DNA of 64,000 nucleotides, taken from contig CAJOIF010000003.1 of NCBI GenBank assembly GCA_905234765.1, positions 23,933 to 87,932 of the forward strand, given 5' to 3'. Every line of letters begins with the position of its first letter. Position 1 is the stretch's first letter. The stretch is from an uncultured Bacteroidales bacterium (GTDB lineage: Bacteria; Bacteroidota; Bacteroidia; Bacteroidales; F082). The notes beneath the pieces are model-generated. The model was not told the DNA's origin. It saw only the letters and a list, made by a program, of their open reading frames with translations, and ran no database searches. Positions 61,042-64,000 of this stretch are shown piece by piece. Both the position numbers and the translations under genes were made by a program.

Positions 61042-61977
61042 ATGGATAACAATTTCGACAATCTTTCACTTGTCCAAGTCATTTTGAAATGGAAATGGCA
61101 CATCGTCATTATCACGGTGGCTGCTGCACTATGCGGTGCCATTTTCTCCAGTTCGTTGTTCATCACCCCGCTCTACAAGTCGGAGGCTGTGGCTTATCCT
61201 GCCAACATCAGCCCCTATTCAGATGAAAGCGAGACGGAACAGATGCTGCAAATCATCAACTCCAAGTCCATCATGGACTCCATCATCGAAAAATACGATC
61301 TGTGGACGGACTACGGCATCGACAAGAACCACAAATATGCCAAGACTTATATGATCAACCAATACCGTAGCAAGATCAAGATCAGCAAAACTCCTTACGA
61401 GGCCGTTTCCGTCTCGGTCATGGACAAGGACCCCTTCGTGGCCTGCGACATCGCCAAGGATATCCTGAACTTCTACGACCGCAAGGTGCACGACCTGCAC
61501 ACGCAAAAAGTCGGCGAAGTGGTGGCCATGTACGACATGCAACTGAAGATGAAACAGCAAGACATCGATTCGCTGAAAGATCGCCTTACCCAAATCAGCA
61601 CAGAGTTTGGCGTGACCGACTACGTCAGCCAATCACGTGAAGTGACACGAGGCTACCTCTCTGGTTCGGCCAAGGCCACCGAGTTGAAAAATAACCTCGA
61701 GATCTACGGCGCCGAATCCATCGACCTTCAAGCAAAAATCGAAGCAGAGGCCGAGACCTACGTTAATACCAAAGTCGATTATGAGAAGAATTTGCGTTTC
61801 TTCCATTCGCAACTCACCTACTCCAACATCATCACCGAGCCCTACCCTGCCGACAAGAAGTCGTTCCCTGTCCGCTGGGTGGTCATGGCCCTGTGCGGCT
61901 TGGGTGCCCTGCTTCTTTCCATCGTCGTAGTCTTCATTATTGAGAACCGCAGACGTTTCGTCGCCGAAACCAAATAA
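61042..61977 (+). CDS. Wzz-like polysaccharide chain-length regulator, copy 2
   Basis: The product is 311 residues from the ATG at 61042 (MDNNFDNLSLVQVILKWKWH); a TTG at 61021 extends the frame without support. It has the same build as the preceding gene: TM1 ending FITPLYKSEAVAYP, a periplasmic coiled coil (QLKMKQQDIDSLKDRLTQIS), and TM2 after YPADKKSFPVRW. Conserved phrases (ETEQMLQIINSK here, QTEQMLQVLNSN in copy 1; Y.SKIKISKTPYEAVSVSVMDKDP) show they arose by duplication. It ends three bases before the ligase GTG. Confidence 0.88.
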   Translation: MDNNFDNLSLVQVILKWKWHIVIITVAAALCGAIFSSSLFITPLYKSEAVAYPANISPYSDESETEQMLQIINSKSIMDSIIEKYDLWTDYGIDKNHKYAKTYMINQYRSKIKISKTPYEAVSVSVMDKDPFVACDIAKDILNFYDRKVHDLHTQKVGEVVAMYDMQLKMKQQDIDSLKDRLTQISTEFGVTDYVSQSREVTRGYLSGSAKATELKNNLEIYGAESIDLQAKIEAEAETYVNTKVDYEKNLRFFHSQLTYSNIITEPYPADKKSFPVRWVVMALCGLGALLLSIVVVFIIENRRRFVAETK

Positions 61978-61980
61978 TCC

Positions 61981-63414
61981 GTGGAGAAAAAGGCGAAAAT
62001 CGGGTGGCTCTATTTCATCGCGGCACTTTTCGTTGCCGTGGGACTGTTCTTAGTCGTAAAGAAGAACTCCTACCTGTTTTTTGCCTTGCCCATCGTGTTG
62101 GGCGTGTTGCTGCTCTTCATCTTTTCCTTAGATAAGGTGTTGCTGCTGACGGCGTTCTGTGTGCCGCTGTCAGTCAACCTGAAGGCTTTGGAGGCGGATT
62201 TGGCCATCTCACTGCCCGCCGAGCCCTTGCTCATGGGCATCATGGTGCTCTTTTTTGCCAAGCTACTCTACGACGGGAAATACGACCGGCGCATCTCCCA
62301 CCATCCCATCGCCATCGCCATCTACTGCATGTTTGCTTGGATGGCCATGACTACCATCACGAGCGAGATGCCCGTGGTGTCGTTGAAGTTCATTCTGTCT
62401 AGGTTGTGGTTCGTTGTGCCAGCATTCTTCCTTTGCGCCCTCCTTTTCAAGAACCCCAAGCACATCCACTGGTTCATCTGGCTTTACATCGCCTCCTTGT
62501 GCATTGTCTGTATTTACACCATCATCCACCATGCGCAGTTCGGCTTCGACGGCGACTCGGCCCACTGGGTGATGACACCTTTCTACAACGACCACACGGC
62601 CTACGGTGCAGCCTTGGCCATCTACCTCATCCTCGCCCTCACTTATGTATTTCTGCCTGACATAAAGATAGGAAGGAAGTTGGTCATCATCGGCGTGGTA
62701 GCTCTCTTGGGCCTCGCCTTGACGCTCTCCAACTGCCGTGCGGCCTGGTTGAGTGTGATTGCAGCTTTGGGGGTCTTAGTATGCGTGTTGCTGAAGATCA
62801 AATTCCGCTGGATTGCCGCTGTTATCGCCATACTGGTCGGGGTGTTCTTCGCCTTCCAAAACCAAATTATAGATGCGTTGGAAAAGAACAACCAAGACGC
62901 TTCTGGCGACCTGGTAGAAAACATACAGAGCATCACCAATATCTCAACCGATGCTTCCAACCTTGAGCGCATCAACCGTTGGCAGTCGGCCTTCCGTCTG
63001 TTCAACGACCGTCCCGTGTTCGGATGGGGTCCAGGAACCTACCAGTTCGTCTACGCTCCCTACCAGATGTCAAAAGAAAAGACCATCATCAGCACCAACG
63101 CCGGTGATGGCGGCAATGCCCACTCCGAATATTTCGGTCCCTTGGCCGAACAGGGCATCGTGGGTTCGCTTATCGTGGTCGTTTTTGTCGTCGTCACAGT
63201 GTACTGCGGTATCATGACCTACAAACGGAGCAAAAACAAACAAGCCAAAATATTGACCTTAGGAGCCACACTCGCCTTCATCAGCTATTTCGTGCATGGC
63301 TTGCTCAACAACTTCCTCGACACCGACAAATTGGCCGTACCCGTGTGGAGTCTCGCGGCCTTGATTGTCGCCATCGATGTGTATTACGCCGACAAAGAGA
63401 AGTTTGAAGAATAA
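61981..63414 (+). CDS. O-antigen ligase / polymerase family protein
   Basis: The 477-residue membrane protein starts with GTG, 3 bp after the previous stop. About eleven hydrophobic segments surround a large periplasmic loop. It carries the Wzy_C-type motif GWGPGTYQFVYAPYQMSKE and GGNAHSEYFGPLAEQGIVG, in which the conserved His of NAHSEY is characteristic of ligases (WaaL, PglL, Wzy relatives). It probably attaches or polymerises a surface glycan delivered by the flippase. Ligase and polymerase cannot be told apart from sequence alone. Confidence 0.87.
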   Translation: MEKKAKIGWLYFIAALFVAVGLFLVVKKNSYLFFALPIVLGVLLLFIFSLDKVLLLTAFCVPLSVNLKALEADLAISLPAEPLLMGIMVLFFAKLLYDGKYDRRISHHPIAIAIYCMFAWMAMTTITSEMPVVSLKFILSRLWFVVPAFFLCALLFKNPKHIHWFIWLYIASLCIVCIYTIIHHAQFGFDGDSAHWVMTPFYNDHTAYGAALAIYLILALTYVFLPDIKIGRKLVIIGVVALLGLALTLSNCRAAWLSVIAALGVLVCVLLKIKFRWIAAVIAILVGVFFAFQNQIIDALEKNNQDASGDLVENIQSITNISTDASNLERINRWQSAFRLFNDRPVFGWGPGTYQFVYAPYQMSKEKTIISTNAGDGGNAHSEYFGPLAEQGIVGSLIVVVFVVVTVYCGIMTYKRSKNKQAKILTLGATLAFISYFVHGLLNNFLDTDKLAVPVWSLAALIVAIDVYYADKEKFEE

Positions 63415-63494
63415 TACTGCTCCGACTTCCACTAAACTGTGGGGTCCGACCACATTACCGACCTGATCGGGAAAGAAAAAAGCCGTACTTTTTG

Positions 63495-63538
63495 GTTTTA
63501 CAAAACTTTGTAAAACAATGAATTATTGTTTTACAAAG
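63495..63538. repeat. nested palindromes built on GTTTTACAAAG
   Basis: GTTTTACAAA (63495-63504) faces TTTGTAAAAC (63507-63516). Overlapping it, CTTTGTAAAACAAT (63506-63519) faces ATTGTTTTACAAAG (63525-63538), a perfect 14-bp inverted repeat with a GAATT loop. The motif therefore occurs three times in alternating orientation, upstream of the promoter of the degraded gene. Confidence 0.85.
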
Positions 63539-63571
63539 CTAAAAAAAACACGTACTTATACCTATCCCCTA

Positions 63572-63602
63572 TTGACAAATGGTTTATTGGCCGTTAGTTT
63601 TG
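63572..63602 (+). promoter_or_regulatory. promoter of the small degraded gene
   Basis: TTG (63572-63574), 20 bases, then TAGTTTTG (63595-63602) match the Bacteroidota promoter, 25 bp before an ATG at 63628. Confidence 0.65.
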
Positions 63603-63627
63603 CACGACAAACACTAAAATCTCACGC

Positions 63628-63908
63628 ATGAAAAAAACTTTTTTCTTTTCCTTTTCCTATCAATGATAGGATTCGTACATGCCCAGCACTGCGACTCCAT
63701 CAACAATCATTTTGCCGGACACTACAACCTAAGCCCTGTGGATATGATCCAATTATCGGACGGGAACCTTCTCGTCGAAGCATGGCAAGACTCATTAACC
63801 ACGCATGACATCAACCAAATACCCATTTCATATCTCATCAAATATTACAAGATTAGAAGACACGATGTCGCTATCTTGGATTCCATTTGGTATGAAAATG
63901 ATAAGTAA
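63628..63908 (+). pseudogene. small exported protein broken by a frameshift in its signal peptide
   Basis: From the ATG at 63628 the frame reads a few codons of a signal peptide (MKKTFFFSF) and stops at 63664-63666. Adding one base in the T-rich run would join it to the second frame, which continues the hydrophobic core and ends in MIGFVHAQHCDSINN, a normal signal cleavage (AHAQ-like). The mature part would be about 75 residues, ending WYENDK. It has no recognised family. A good promoter lies upstream, so loss looks recent or may be a sequencing error. Confidence 0.55.
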
Positions 63909-63941
63909 GTGTTCAAAATTAAACTACATATTGTTTTGACA

Positions 63942-63970
63942 CGGGACGCGGGACTTCGGGACTCGGGACC
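63942..63970. repeat. short degenerate tandem repeat of GGGAC
   Basis: GGGACGCGGGACTTCGGG followed by ACTCGGGACC shows four spaced GGGAC cores, 6 to 8 bases apart. It is a low-complexity intergenic sequence directly before the next dispersed repeat. Confidence 0.55.
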
Positions 63971-63981
63971 CAGCCCTAAAC

Positions 63982-64000
63982 CGTCATTGCGGGCTTGACC
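63982..64000. repeat. start of a second copy of the multi-hairpin repeat
   Basis: CGTCATTGCGGGCTTGACC matches the start of the element at 53551 (CGTCATTGCGGGC-TGACC) with one extra T. The copy is cut off by the window end. Confidence 0.7.

Noticed and set aside
63415..63490. Terminator after the O-antigen ligase
   Set aside because: Short hairpins such as CCGA/TCGG are followed by an A-run rather than a T-run on the plus strand.

Overview
The window comes from a member of the Bacteroidota, most likely order Bacteroidales. Four observations support this. (1) At least 22 genes or operons have a TAnnTTTG promoter -7 box, the Bacteroidota form, with little Shine-Dalgarno signal. (2) Six large secreted proteins end in a type IX secretion (T9SS) type A sorting domain. 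(3) Several families typical of the group are present: DUF1599 next to a DoxX-like protein and tpiA, the conserved secreted protein usually mislabelled asparagine synthetase B, a FatA-type thioesterase, and AAA+/DUF4143 ATPases. (4) Dispersed hairpin repeats sit between genes. No rRNA, tRNA, prophage, transposase or cas gene was seen. No stretch longer than about 250 bases lacks a gene or repeat.

Layout. 1-13.5 kb (mostly minus strand): the start of a truncated lipoprotein gene, dnaN, a 1548-residue exported protein of unknown function, prmA, tpiA, an esterase fused to LysM, an acyl-ACP thioesterase, an orphan OppB-like permease, a DoxX-like membrane protein, DUF1599 and a lipoprotein. 13.5-16.5 kb (plus): folP, cdaA, thyA and folA, a folate/thymidylate set with the c-di-AMP synthase embedded in it. 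16.5-29.4 kb (minus): an M15 peptidase, four tandem C10 (streptopain-like) proteases with T9SS tails, and the asparagine-synthetase-B-labelled protein. 29.5-31 kb (plus): a hipBA toxin-antitoxin pair. 31-40 kb (minus): a T9SS surface protein, a ComEA-like HhH protein, an SNF-family transporter, upp, a lipoprotein/radical SAM/aroK unit, an SDR and a 4HBT thioesterase. 40-47.3 kb (plus): one 2388-residue modular T9SS protein. 47.4-53.5 kb (minus): YegP-like, UDG-like, AAA/DUF4143 ATPase, MATE pump, Nnr repair enzyme and a HAD phosphatase. 53.7-55.9 kb: tex, broken by a small deletion. 56-57.3 kb (minus): a second AAA/DUF4143 ATPase. 57.5-63.4 kb (plus): an outer-membrane barrel, then a polysaccharide module (flippase, two Wzz-like proteins, O-antigen ligase). 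The window ends in a degraded small gene and intergenic repeats.

Most notable. A lipoprotein carrying three YG(S/V)P motifs lies directly upstream of a radical SAM/SPASM enzyme, which fits an rSAM/lipoprotein modification system. Both AAA/DUF4143 genes carry direct repeats, different in sequence, beside their promoters with a period of about three helical turns (32 and 33 bp). A further array of six 23-bp units follows the first ATPase gene. The four-gene C10 protease array and the tex deletion are also worth checking. Where the longest open frame begins upstream of the promoter or with a rare codon, the start has been moved to the first plausible ATG, and this is stated.
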